A stretch of 33,321 nt of DNA, from contig CANFQO010000033.1 of NCBI GenBank assembly GCA_947449135.1, positions 1 to 33,321 on the forward strand, read 5' to 3'. The position numbers were made by a program, and so were the translations under genes. The notes under the pieces were generated by a model. It was given only the letters and a program-made list of their open reading frames with translations. It searched no databases and had not been told where the DNA came from. The stretch is from Planctomycetaceae bacterium (GTDB lineage: Bacteria > Planctomycetota > Planctomycetia > Pirellulales > UBA1268). Of this stretch, positions 15,586 through 23,916 are shown piece by piece. Within the stretch, counting starts at the first letter, position 1, and every line of letters begins with the position of its first letter.

Positions 15586-16470
15586 ATGCAGACCGAACCC
15601 TCACGACGAGCCTTGCCAGCGGTGACGATGCCGCGGTGGGGATGGTGCCAACTCCTCTGCCTGGCACTTGCCTGCGTCCGGCCGTCTGCGTGCCACGCGG
15701 GTGAGGAGGGCTTTCGCGTGGAAAGCGAGGTCTTCGTCAACAACGCGGAGCAGCCGGTCGCGCGGAGCCTGACCCTGTTTCGCGACGGCGTGGCCTGGGA
15801 TTTTCTCGAGCCGCCGCTGGCCGAGAATGGCGATCAACGCAGCGCCAAGGCGGTTGGCAGCGCGTCAGCGGCCGGTGAAATCGTGCTCCACGATCCGGCG
15901 CGTGAACGGATCGTGATTGTCGATCCGGCCCGGAATATCAAGACACAGATCGATGCGATCAGGCTGGAACGATTGAGCGTGTCGCTGGCGTCATGGGCGA
16001 GAAAATCGGACGATCGCCTCGTGCGCTGGGCTGGCGGTCCCGACTTCGGTGAGGGCATGACGGAGTCGGACGAACGGATTGAGCTGGTGGGACCGCGGGT
16101 TCGGTATGCGATTGATTTCACCGCTCCACCGACGGCGGAGGCGGCTGGCATCTACCGACGGTTTGCCGACACGGCCATCCTTCTCAAGGCGCTCGTTCGG
16201 CCCGGTGGTCTGCCCCCCTTTCCGCGGTTGGCCATCAATCGCCGCGTTGCTGCCGCGGGGGGCATTCCCACAGAAGTATCGCTGGAGATCGATGCCAGGG
16301 CGGCCCTGGTCCCTGGTCGGGCCGACACTCTGCGGTGCGTGCACAAGTTTCATCCGCGGCTGCTCGCCGGTGACGTGTCACGCATCGATGAGGCGGAGAG
16401 CCGGGTGGCCGTCGCCGCACCGGTCGAACTTGCCGAGTTCGCGGCGTCGCCGCTGCCAGAAGGCGAATAA
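15586..16470 (+). CDS. Secreted protein of unknown function
   Basis: The 294-residue protein has an N-terminal signal peptide with Ala/Cys-rich hydrophobic core (WCQLLCLALACV) and likely cleavage after CHA, near residue 38. The mature part has EGFRVESEVFV near its start, a segment LTLFRDGVAWDFLEPP, and HDPARERIVIVDPARNIKTQID, which resemble beta-rich domains of conserved planctomycete secreted proteins. An alternative start at Met15 (15628, MPRWGWCQLL) gives a more ordinary signal peptide; neither has a strong ribosome site. No catalytic motif is recognisable. It is followed by a 309-base non-coding stretch, then csrA. I cannot assign a role. Confidence 0.68.
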   Translation: MQTEPSRRALPAVTMPRWGWCQLLCLALACVRPSACHAGEEGFRVESEVFVNNAEQPVARSLTLFRDGVAWDFLEPPLAENGDQRSAKAVGSASAAGEIVLHDPARERIVIVDPARNIKTQIDAIRLERLSVSLASWARKSDDRLVRWAGGPDFGEGMTESDERIELVGPRVRYAIDFTAPPTAEAAGIYRRFADTAILLKALVRPGGLPPFPRLAINRRVAAAGGIPTEVSLEIDARAALVPGRADTLRCVHKFHPRLLAGDVSRIDEAESRVAVAAPVELAEFAASPLPEGE

Positions 16471-16779
16471 CTCGTAGCGCTCGGTTCTTGAATCAGCATC
16501 GCCCAGGCTGCGGAACCGCTCCATCGCGATCAAGCCGCAGCACAGTCCGACGCGGCACAATTCGTCTCGTCGGTGTTCGGCAGCGCAGGGCCAAGAAAGT
16601 CTGCCCAACCGGACGATGTTTCCTTGGAAGCAAAGTCAGCCGATTCGTCTCCGGCCCGCTCGGTGCCGCGGTCGGTCAGGAAGCCGCGAGCCGTGCGATT
16701 GGTGTTCGGGCAAGGTTGACATTTGTATAGCTCATTCATTACAGTCATTCCACACATCTATTCGGAACGGAGGCCTTCG
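16471..16779. promoter_or_regulatory. Non-coding stretch carrying the csrA promoter
   Basis: These 309 bases have lower GC than the surroundings and no supported gene. A near-consensus promoter lies near the right end: TTGACA (16716-16721), an 18-base spacer and TACAGT (16740-16745), about 35 bases before csrA. The csrA leader then contains two GGA motifs, one inside the ribosome site, which are candidate CsrA autorepression sites. Confidence 0.55.
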
Positions 16780-17001
16780 ATGTTGGTGCTGTCCCGCAAG
16801 CAGAACGAACGAATTCGGGTTGGGGATTCAGTGGTGGTCACGGTCGTCCGCGTCAGCGGCGACAAGGTGCGGATCGGAATCGAGGCGCCACCGCACGTGC
16901 GAGTGCTGCGGGACGAACTGGAGCCCGACGTGCTCGGAGAAGTGGTGTTGGAGACGTCGACAGAACTTCCGATCCCCCGATTGTTGGGGCTGACGGGCTA
17001 A
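16780..17001 (+). CDS. csrA: Carbon storage regulator / translational repressor CsrA
   Basis: The 73-residue RNA-binding protein acts as a dimer and blocks ribosome sites or alters stability of target mRNAs by binding GGA motifs in hairpin loops. It starts with the family's MLVLSRKQNERIRVGD, and continues VVVTVVRVSGDKVRIGIEAP and HVRVLRDEL; the second Arg-containing strand that touches RNA is kept (Arg in VRVLRDEL replaces the VHREE form). The ATG has GGAGG 6 bases upstream. A longer in-frame start at 16723 overlaps the promoter and is unlikely. The adjacent flagellar genes common in other bacteria (fliW, flgK, flagellin) are absent, so it may serve metabolic or stress control. Confidence 0.96.
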   Translation: MLVLSRKQNERIRVGDSVVVTVVRVSGDKVRIGIEAPPHVRVLRDELEPDVLGEVVLETSTELPIPRLLGLTG

Positions 17002-17145
17002 CGGTGGTTTCAAAACAGTGCAAAACAGGCTCCAATCATCGGAGGGTGGCGCGGAGTAAGGCCGCGGTCGTTCCGAATGAAAGAGTGTGTGGCAGGGTTT
17101 CTGGCACAGATTTGAAACGCAGCCGAGCATGAGTGGCCTTTTGTC

Positions 17146-17892
17146 GTGAAGCAAGCATCGTGGCAGCTCCTGCGCAGAACCGTCGTGGGCGGTCTTATTG
17201 GGCTCGCGATCGTGCTCGTTATCTCTGGGGTATTGTTGAAATATGAGCCGGTGGTCTACCGGCAACTCGCGGGTCCCGGAGGTACTGCTGCCGGCGCTGG
17301 CGTGCCAGCGGGCGGAGGAGAGGGTGCCGAGGCCCTGTCGCGGCGGGCCGTGACGAAGGTCGCGGCCTGGCATGCCTCCATCTCGCGGCCGGGCGGCTGG
17401 GAAACGGCGTTGCGAGACGACGAAGTCAATGCCTGGCTGGCCGTCGATCTCCCGCAAAACCATGCCAGTTGGCTGCCGCCGGGCGTCACTCAGCCGCGGA
17501 TCGCGTTCCTGCCCCAGCATGCGGTGCTCGGTGCCCGGGTGGGCCGCGGGCCGTTCACGGCCGTTGTTTCGCTCGACTTCGAGATCCTGCTGCGGGACGT
17601 CAACCACCTAGCAGTCGTGCTGGAGCAGGCGCACCTCGGCGCAATTCCTCTGCCGCGGGCACCAATCCTGCGGGAACTGTCCCGCAGAATTAGCAGGATG
17701 GGTATGGTCACCGACCTGCGGAGGCTCGACGGTCGGCTGGTGCTCATGGTTTACATCCCGTCGACGCATGACGCGGGCGCGACCAGCTACTGGCTGGAGT
17801 CGTTGGCCATCGGCGCGGGCGAACTCCTCGTCGCCGGAGAAACGCGTTCGACGTCCGCGATCCTCCCAACGCCGCAACCACCATCTTCCTAA
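17146..17892 (+). CDS. Membrane-anchored protein of unknown function
   Basis: The 248-residue protein has one N-terminal membrane helix (about residues 12-31: VVGGLIGLAIVLVISGVLL) and an extracytoplasmic domain. A Gly/Ala-rich linker precedes a conserved-looking motif LRDDEVNAWLAVDLPQN (about 89-105), followed by beta-rich segments (FTAVVSLDFEILL, LVLMVYIPSTHDAG). The layout of helix, then an E/DxxxNxWL motif, then a beta sandwich loosely recalls YpmS/DUF2140 proteins, but I would not assign that family. The start is a GTG. It lies downstream of csrA after a 144-base gap containing several GGA motifs, and 67 bases before the beta-CASP gene. A planctomycete-specific envelope protein is the best description. 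Confidence 0.66.
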   Translation: MKQASWQLLRRTVVGGLIGLAIVLVISGVLLKYEPVVYRQLAGPGGTAAGAGVPAGGGEGAEALSRRAVTKVAAWHASISRPGGWETALRDDEVNAWLAVDLPQNHASWLPPGVTQPRIAFLPQHAVLGARVGRGPFTAVVSLDFEILLRDVNHLAVVLEQAHLGAIPLPRAPILRELSRRISRMGMVTDLRRLDGRLVLMVYIPSTHDAGATSYWLESLAIGAGELLVAGETRSTSAILPTPQPPSS

Positions 17893-17959
17893 GTCCGGAA
17901 CGAGTCTCACACCACGTGACCATCACAACTGACCCATCACGCCTCGCAAGGAATCTCCG

Positions 17960-19378
17960 ATGACCCCACCGACAACGGCACCCCGCTCTGGAGCCAGCCT
18001 CACCTTCCTCGGCGCTGCGGGCATGGTGTCGGGTTCGCGGCACCTGCTGGACGTCGGAGGCTCCCGTGTGCTCGTCGATTGCGGACTTTTTCAGGGGGAA
18101 AAGCATCTCCGCGAGCGGAATTGGGACCACTTCCCCGTGCCGGCCGACTCGATCGACGCCGTCGTGCTCACCCACGGACACATCGACCACTCCGGCTGGC
18201 TGCCGCGGCTGGCCCGGGAAGGTTTCAAGGGACCGATCCTCACCTCCCCGGCTACTGCCGATCTGCTCGGACTGCTCCTCTATGATTCTGCCAAGTGTCA
18301 GGACGAGGATGCGGCGTATGCAAACCGTAAGGGTTTTTCGAAGCACCAGCCTGCGCTCCCTCTCTACGACGAACGTGATGTCGAGCGGGCGCTGCGGTTG
18401 GTCAAGGCGGTGGCCCGCGACACCTGGTTTGAGCCAGCGGCGGGCGTGCGGTGTCGCTTTCACGATGCCGGCCACATGTTGGGAAGTTCCTTCATCGAGA
18501 TGGAGGTGACCGTGGCCGACGGCCGGCGACGGCTTGTCTTTTCCGGGGATGTCGGCCGCTTCGACGCGCCGCTCTACCATGATCCGGTGCCCGCCCCCGC
18601 CTGCGATTACCTCATCTGCGAGAGCACCTATGGCGATCGCGACCATCCCGCGAGCCGACCTCTCGACGAACTGGAGGCCGTGACCAAGGAGTCGCTCGCA
18701 CGAGGAGGCATGATGCTCGTGGCGTCGTTTGCGATCGGCCGCTGCCAACAACTGGTCTACCTGCTCCGCACGCTGATGGCCGCGGGTCGGCTGCCCGAGG
18801 TGCCTGTCTGGATCGATTCTCCGATGGCGGTCGAAGCCACGGAGGTATTTCGGAAACATGTGGCGGAGCACGATTTCACAGAGGCAAGGATGGCTGGCGT
18901 GGCCGAGGCGCTGGCATCACCGTTCGTGCGGATGGCAAAGACGGCTGCCGAGTCGAAGGCGATCAACGCCCACGAGGGACCGGGAATCGTGATCGCGTCC
19001 AGTGGCATGATGAACGGTGGCCGGATCCTGCACCATCTTGTTCAGCGGCTCCCCGACCCCAAGACGACGGTGCTGGTGGCGGGCTTCCAGGCGATCGGCA
19101 CCCGGGGCCGCAGCCTGATCGACGGGGCGAAGTATCTCCGCATCCATGGTCGGGACATTCCCGTCAAGGCAGCCGTGCGGCGGGTCGATGCCCTCTCGGG
19201 CCATGCCGACCGCCATGAGATCGGCCGCTGGCTCTCCGGGATGCCAGCGCCACGGAAAACCTTCCTCGTGCACGGCGAACCACCGGCGGCGCAGGGGATG
19301 GCGGACTTTCTCCGGCAGACCCGTGGTTGGGATGTGGAGATTCCCTCCATCGGCACGAGCGCACGGCTGGATTCCTGA
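17960..19378 (+). CDS. Metallo-beta-lactamase/beta-CASP RNase-like protein
   Basis: The 472-residue protein has the full set of MBL/beta-CASP motifs. These are THGHIDHSGW (His72, His74, Asp76, His77), FHDAGHMLGSS, FSGDVGRFD, a beta-CASP insertion (about 200-370) with DSPMAVEAT and ASSGMMNGGRILHHL, the SGHADRHEI motif and the terminal HGE. These residues bind two zinc ions and define nucleases such as CPSF73-like and TTHA0252-type RNases. It lacks KH domains and resembles the bacterial TTHA0252 group rather than RNase J. AAGGAA lies 6 bases before the ATG. Likely role is RNA processing or decay in the cytoplasm, by family knowledge; its position after csrA may be coincidental. Confidence 0.92.
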   Translation: MTPPTTAPRSGASLTFLGAAGMVSGSRHLLDVGGSRVLVDCGLFQGEKHLRERNWDHFPVPADSIDAVVLTHGHIDHSGWLPRLAREGFKGPILTSPATADLLGLLLYDSAKCQDEDAAYANRKGFSKHQPALPLYDERDVERALRLVKAVARDTWFEPAAGVRCRFHDAGHMLGSSFIEMEVTVADGRRRLVFSGDVGRFDAPLYHDPVPAPACDYLICESTYGDRDHPASRPLDELEAVTKESLARGGMMLVASFAIGRCQQLVYLLRTLMAAGRLPEVPVWIDSPMAVEATEVFRKHVAEHDFTEARMAGVAEALASPFVRMAKTAAESKAINAHEGPGIVIASSGMMNGGRILHHLVQRLPDPKTTVLVAGFQAIGTRGRSLIDGAKYLRIHGRDIPVKAAVRRVDALSGHADRHEIGRWLSGMPAPRKTFLVHGEPPAAQGMADFLRQTRGWDVEIPSIGTSARLDS

Positions 19379-19444
19379 GACTGGATTCCGGGGTCGTTTC
19401 AACGACAATCGATTCAAGAGATCCGTCGGCAGGGAAGAACAGCC

Positions 19445-20437
19445 ATGGCCAAGACAACAAAGGCAACGAAGACCACTTCGCCATCACGATCGGCGGCTCC
19501 GGCGGGCAATGCTCCCATTCGGCCCAAGGCCTGTAGCATCCTCCCCGACACCACGCTCGGCGACGACGTCGCCTTGGTCGCCGAAAACATGGAGGCAATT
19601 CTCTCCTCGCCCAGCTATAGCCTGGCTCAGGACGACCGGCATCTCTTGGATAAGTCCGAGATGCGCGGCGTCCGGATGCTGCTTGAACTCGGCAAACCGG
19701 AACTGGCGTTTCAGGCGGACAGCATCACCTCCACGGTGATCGTCTTCGGCGGCACGCAGATCGTGGAGCGCACCGCGGCAGAACGCCGCTTGTCGGATGC
19801 CCGCCGCGCCATGGCAGCGGCGACCGCCGCCGGTCCTGCTTCGGCCGTGCCGACGAATCTCGCCCGGGAATTGAAGCGGGCGGAGAAGCTGCTCTCCTAT
19901 TGCCGCTACTACGATGCCGCCCGCGAGTTCGCGCGATTGGTGTCGATCGACAACCAGTGCGATGACCAGCGAGACTATGTCATCATCACGGGCGGCGGGC
20001 CGGGCATCATGGAGGCTGCCAACCGTGGGGCGTTTGACGTCGGCTGCAAGTCGATCGGCCTCAATATCAAGCTGCCGAGCGAGCAGCAGCCCAACCCTTT
20101 CATCACGCCGGAACTCTGCTTCCAGTTCAAATATTTCGCCCTGCGCAAGTTCCACTTCATCCTGCGAGCCGCCGCCGTGGTGCTCTTTCCCGGAGGCTTT
20201 GGCACGCTCGACGAGATGTTCGAGACGCTCACGTTGCGGCAGACGCACCGCATGCAGCCGGTGCCGATCATTCTCTTCGGCCGCGACTACTGGTCGCAGG
20301 TGATCAACTTCCAGTTCCTGGCAGACAGTGGTGTGATCTCGGATGACCACCTCAAGCTCTTTACCTATGCGGAGACTGCGGAAGAGGCCTGGCAGCAGAT
20401 CGTCGACTTTCATGGCAGCCTGAAGAAGCAGGGCTGA
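19445..20437 (+). CDS. LOG/TIGR00730-family Rossmann-fold protein
   Basis: The 330-residue protein carries the family's two signature motifs, GGGPGIMEAANRGA (183-196) and PGGFGTLDE (249-257), in the usual spacing. Family members are nucleotide 5'-monophosphate phosphoribohydrolases (LOG-type, cytokinin-activating in plants and some bacteria), long misnamed lysine decarboxylases. This one has an extra N-terminal part of about 110 residues beyond the core. It includes a helical segment and RRLSDARRAMAAATAAG, so it belongs to the longer subgroup. The gene begins with AAG/GGGAAG-type ribosome site before the ATG. The SDR gene follows 41 bases downstream on the same strand, likely in one unit. The natural substrate in planctomycetes is unknown. 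Confidence 0.87.
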   Translation: MAKTTKATKTTSPSRSAAPAGNAPIRPKACSILPDTTLGDDVALVAENMEAILSSPSYSLAQDDRHLLDKSEMRGVRMLLELGKPELAFQADSITSTVIVFGGTQIVERTAAERRLSDARRAMAAATAAGPASAVPTNLARELKRAEKLLSYCRYYDAAREFARLVSIDNQCDDQRDYVIITGGGPGIMEAANRGAFDVGCKSIGLNIKLPSEQQPNPFITPELCFQFKYFALRKFHFILRAAAVVLFPGGFGTLDEMFETLTLRQTHRMQPVPIILFGRDYWSQVINFQFLADSGVISDDHLKLFTYAETAEEAWQQIVDFHGSLKKQG

Positions 20438-20478
20438 CGATCGCTTCGAGCCCCCGCCTCGTCTCCTGGAGATGGCCC

Positions 20479-21255
20479 ATGCCCGAGCCACTTGAATTCA
20501 TACCCGGTTCGGTGGCGCAGAGCGGCCGGGTGGCATTGGTCACCGGCGGAGCAGGAAAGATGGGAGCAACGGTGGTCCGGGCGTTGGCATCCAGGGGCTA
20601 TGCCGTCGCGATTCACGCCCACGGCTCGTTGTTGCAGGCCCGTGAACAGGCGGCTCAGCTCGATGCTGCGGGCGTGCCCAGTCTGGCCGTGACGGCGAAC
20701 CTCCGCGACGAAGGGCCGGTGCGGGCCATGGTGCAACGCGTTGCCGACCACTTCGGCCGGATCGACGCGCTGGTCACCTGTGCCGCGATCTGGCAGGCCG
20801 GCCAGTTGGAGGAAGTGACAGCGGAGGACCTCCGGGCCCACTTCGACATCAACTGCGTGGGCACCTTTGTGGCAGCCCAGGAGGCAGGGGCTTTCATGGT
20901 GCGTCAGCCAGACGGTGGTGGAATCGTCACGCTCGGCGACTGGGCGGTGTCGCGCCCATACTCGGACTACGCCGCCTATTTTCCGAGCAAGGGCGCGATC
21001 CCCGCCCTGACGCGGAGTCTGGCCGTGGAGTTCGCCGCCCGCAACCCGCGGGTGCGGGTCAACTGCGTGCTGCCTGGCCCGGTGACGCTGCCGCCGGACA
21101 TGGAGCCGGAGGCCCGAGCCGCCGTGCTTGCCGGCACCCTGGTGAACCGGGAGGGAACTCCTGCGCACGTGGCTCACGCTGTGCTGTTTCTGCTGGAAAA
21201 CGATTTCGTCACCGGCGTCTGTCTACCGGTGGATGGTGGCCGCACCATCGCCTGA
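20479..21255 (+). CDS. Short-chain dehydrogenase/reductase, PTR1/FolM-like
   Basis: The 258-residue NADPH-type SDR has TGGAGKMG (22-29) in place of the classical TGxxxGIG, matching the TGxxxRxG pattern of pteridine reductase PTR1 and FolM. The catalytic Tyr167 and Lys171 (YFPSK) are present, but the residue 13 positions before the Tyr is Asp154 (TLGDWAV), not Ser. Asp at this position is the mark of PTR1 (Asp181, Tyr194, Lys198) and FolM. The segment AIHAHGSLLQAREQAAQL also parallels the PTR1 NADPH loop. Reduction of dihydropterin or biopterin, or of folate precursors, is the likely activity by analogy. The C-terminus is the usual SDR one (TGVCLPVDGGRTI). The gene ends 1 base before the convergent stop of the kinase gene. 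Confidence 0.85.
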   Translation: MPEPLEFIPGSVAQSGRVALVTGGAGKMGATVVRALASRGYAVAIHAHGSLLQAREQAAQLDAAGVPSLAVTANLRDEGPVRAMVQRVADHFGRIDALVTCAAIWQAGQLEEVTAEDLRAHFDINCVGTFVAAQEAGAFMVRQPDGGGIVTLGDWAVSRPYSDYAAYFPSKGAIPALTRSLAVEFAARNPRVRVNCVLPGPVTLPPDMEPEARAAVLAGTLVNREGTPAHVAHAVLFLLENDFVTGVCLPVDGGRTIA

Positions 21256-21256
21256 T

Positions 21257-23041
21257 TCAGCTCATGCGGATCGTGAACGTGCTGCCCACGCCCGGTTCGC
21301 TTTCCACTGCCACTGTCCCGCCGTGTGCCTGCACGATGTGCTTCACAATCGACAGCCCCAATCCCGTGCCTCCGAGTTTGCGGCTGCGGGCCTTGTCGAT
21401 GCGGTAGAATCGTTCGAAGAGCCGCGGCAGGTGCTCAGCCTCGATGCCGCAGCCCTCGTCTCGCACCGTGATCACGACGCTCCCGGCGCTGCCGGTCGTT
21501 GCTGTTTCGGTGGCGACCCCGATCCAGATTGTTCGGCCCGGATCGCTGTACTTGATCGCATTGTCGACCAGGTTGATCAATGCCTGCTCGAACAGCGGCG
21601 CGTTGACCTCCGCCGTGATGGATTCGTCGCAGGTGACGTCGAGCCGGATGGAACGATCTTCGGCACGGGGCAGACAGTCAACGGTGACGGCGGAGAGCAG
21701 GTCGGCGATCCGCACCGACTCGCGGGGCAGGTTCCCCGTGCCCTCGCTCTGCTCGATGCGGGAGAGTGCCAAGAGATCCTCGATGATCGATGCCAGCCTG
21801 TCGGCCTGCCTGGCGATGATGTTGAGAAATCGACGCGAATCGACCGGATCGTCGCTCGCCCCGTCGAGGAGCGTTTCCACGAAGCCCTTGATCGACGCGA
21901 TCGGCGTCTTCAGCTCATGCGACACGTTGGCCACGAAATCGCGACGAATGTTCTCCAAACGCTGCACGTCGGTGACGTCGTTCAAAACGATCACCGCCCC
22001 ACCCTCTCCCGACAGATCCCGCAGTGCCGTGCCCCGCAGTCGAATCGTGCGGTCGCGGGCCCCGCGGAGCAGGAGATCGTCTTCGACAGGCTCGCGGCAG
22101 TCGATCGCCCGCAGTGCGAATCGCCGCAGGTCGGGGTTGCGGACGACCTCCTGCAGGGGGCGGCGGATAGAGCGGGCCGGGTCGACTGCCAGCAGTTCCG
22201 CCGCGGCTCGGTTGATGCCTACCACCCGCTGTCGGGCGTCAATGGCGAGGACGCCCTCGATCATGCTGCCCAGCACCGCCTCCTGCTGAGTGCCCTGCCT
22301 GCCGATCGTAAGCCCACGCTCGACGAGCTGTTCACGCAGCGCCCCGATCGCCTCGGCGAGTTCGGCAAGCTCCGTTGAGTCAGCCGTGGGAATGGGCGCG
22401 CTGACATCGCCGTCGGCCAGCCGAACCGCTGCCAGCGAAAGATCGGCCACCGGCCGGGCCAGGCGACTGGCAACCGCACGGCCCGCGGCCAGAGCCGCGA
22501 CCGCCCAGGCCAGGAATCCGAGCAGCAGCCACCGCTGTGACCGGGCCAGTTCGGCGTCCGATTCGATCGTGTCTGCCGTGACGCGGACGATGCCCGCGGG
22601 TCGCCCGGCCGGGCCCACCGGAGCAGCCACCACGAGGATGCGTTTTCCGGCGGCGGCATCGTAGCGGCTGGTTCTGGCAATCCTACCGGCACGGGCCTCC
22701 TCAATGAGCGCGTCGGCTGCAGGCGACCTCTCGCTCACGCTCCCGCCCGCGGCTGAGGTGGCAAGCATGGTGCCGTCGGGAGAGAGCAGATCGACCCGAG
22801 CCCGCGTGCCACCCACCATCCACCGGGTGGCATCGGCGAACGTGGCAGGATCGAGCGGTTCGGAGTGTTCGGGAAAGATCGCGGCCAGTCCCGTCGCCAC
22901 GTCGGCCACCCGTTGCAGCTGCGCGGCATCGGCCAGCCGTGCCAACTGCACGCTCGACAACCAGAAACAGCCGACTAACCCCGCGGCGACCAGCGCGCAG
23001 AAGCCCGCGAACACGTGCCAGACGAACCGCGAGCGGGCCAT
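21257..23041 (-). CDS. phoR: PhoR-type sensor histidine kinase
   Basis: The 594-residue membrane kinase has an N-terminal helix (about 8-28), an extracytoplasmic sensor region (about 30-155), a second helix (about 160-180), a HAMP-like segment (about 185-240) and a PAS domain (about 245-360). A HisKA dimerisation domain with phospho-accepting His375 (VSHELKTP) and an HATPase domain (N-box VDNAIKY, G1 DEGCGI, G2 GGTGLGLSIVKH) follow. It phosphorylates the response regulator gene product encoded just upstream. The pair matches PhoR/PhoB-like systems that sense phosphate limitation or envelope state. No pst or phoU gene is in the window, so phosphate as signal is by analogy. The 66-base gap to the regulator gene suggests one transcript. 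Confidence 0.9.
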   Translation of the reverse strand: MARSRFVWHVFAGFCALVAAGLVGCFWLSSVQLARLADAAQLQRVADVATGLAAIFPEHSEPLDPATFADATRWMVGGTRARVDLLSPDGTMLATSAAGGSVSERSPAADALIEEARAGRIARTSRYDAAAGKRILVVAAPVGPAGRPAGIVRVTADTIESDAELARSQRWLLLGFLAWAVAALAAGRAVASRLARPVADLSLAAVRLADGDVSAPIPTADSTELAELAEAIGALREQLVERGLTIGRQGTQQEAVLGSMIEGVLAIDARQRVVGINRAAAELLAVDPARSIRRPLQEVVRNPDLRRFALRAIDCREPVEDDLLLRGARDRTIRLRGTALRDLSGEGGAVIVLNDVTDVQRLENIRRDFVANVSHELKTPIASIKGFVETLLDGASDDPVDSRRFLNIIARQADRLASIIEDLLALSRIEQSEGTGNLPRESVRIADLLSAVTVDCLPRAEDRSIRLDVTCDESITAEVNAPLFEQALINLVDNAIKYSDPGRTIWIGVATETATTGSAGSVVITVRDEGCGIEAEHLPRLFERFYRIDKARSRKLGGTGLGLSIVKHIVQAHGGTVAVESEPGVGSTFTIRMS

Positions 23042-23107
23042 GAAAAAGACCGGTAGAGACGGAGAGTGACAGCAGCGACCGACATCGACCCGGGAGTGGA
23101 ACTCCCG

Positions 23108-23797
23108 TCACGCCCGGAAACGGTATCCCACACCACGGACGGTTTCGACGTAGGAGCCGAAACTGCCGAGTTTTTTGCGCAGGCCGGCGACTTGTACGTC
23201 CACCGAGCGTTCTGTCACAGGATAATCCTCCCCCTTCACCGCGTCGACAATCTGCGTTCGCGTGTAGGCCCAGCCGGGCCGTTTGGCCAGGAATTGCAGC
23301 AGGGCAAACTCCGTGTAGGTCAGTTCGACGGGCTGACCCGCCAGGGTCACCTCATGCCGACCGGGGTGGATCGACAGTTCGTGGACGTCGATTGTCGTCT
23401 CCTGGTCGGCCTTGGCATCCCCCTCTTTGCGTCGCAAGAGTGCCTTGACGCGGGCTGACAGCACCCGCGGGCTGAAGGGCTTGGCGATGTAGTCGTCGGC
23501 GCCGCGATCCAATCCCGCCACCATGTCGCCCTCCTGCCCCTTGGCGGACAGCATGATGATCGGAATCTCACGGGTCTTGGGGTCGCTCTTGAGCCGATGG
23601 CAGACCTCGAGGCCGTCCACCGCGGGCAGCATCCAATCGAGCACGATCAGGTCGGGCGGCTGTTTTCGGGCGGCCTTCAACGCCTCTTCACCCGTTCCCA
23701 CGCACTGCACGCGGTAGCCATCCTTGGAGAGTTTGTAGCTCACCAATTCCAGCAGATCCTCCTCGTCATCGACCACCAGGATCTGTTGTCCGGCCAT
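23108..23797 (-). CDS. phoB: PhoB/OmpR-family response regulator
   Basis: The 229-residue regulator has a receiver domain (ILVVDDEEDL, phospho-acceptor Asp54 in IVLDWMLP, Thr/Ser at MLSAKG, Lys in AKPFSPR) and a C-terminal winged-helix DNA-binding domain (LTYTEFALLQFL, RSVDVQVAGLRKKLG, ETVRGVGYRF). I chose the second ATG (MAGQQILVVDDE) because AGGA lies about 8 bases before it; the first ATG at 23806 would add three residues and place that site inside the gene. It binds DNA in the promoter regions of its targets once phosphorylated by the kinase gene product that follows. PhoB-like consensus targets cannot be predicted from this window. Confidence 0.92.
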   Translation of the reverse strand: MAGQQILVVDDEEDLLELVSYKLSKDGYRVQCVGTGEEALKAARKQPPDLIVLDWMLPAVDGLEVCHRLKSDPKTREIPIIMLSAKGQEGDMVAGLDRGADDYIAKPFSPRVLSARVKALLRRKEGDAKADQETTIDVHELSIHPGRHEVTLAGQPVELTYTEFALLQFLAKRPGWAYTRTQIVDAVKGEDYPVTERSVDVQVAGLRKKLGSFGSYVETVRGVGYRFRA

Positions 23798-23916
23798 CGT
23801 GGGCATCCTGTTGTGGTGGGTGGAAAAAGCAGGCGACGCGGAGTCGACACGGGTGATAGCCGAGTGCCGTTAGGGTTTTGTGAGGCGTGTCGAGCGGCTG
23901 TGTGGCTGGCGTGTTT

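Noticed and set aside
16492-16719. Open stretch of about 75 codons on the plus strand before csrA, and an opposing open frame (16530-16757) on the minus strand.
   Set aside because: Neither has a good start codon with ribosome site, third-position GC is far below the neighbours, and the minus-strand frame starts inside the csrA promoter. Both are treated as chance frames.
19484-20491. Minus-strand open frame of 335 codons opposite the LOG gene.
   Set aside because: It mirrors the LOG-family gene, which carries both signature motifs. It is an antisense shadow.
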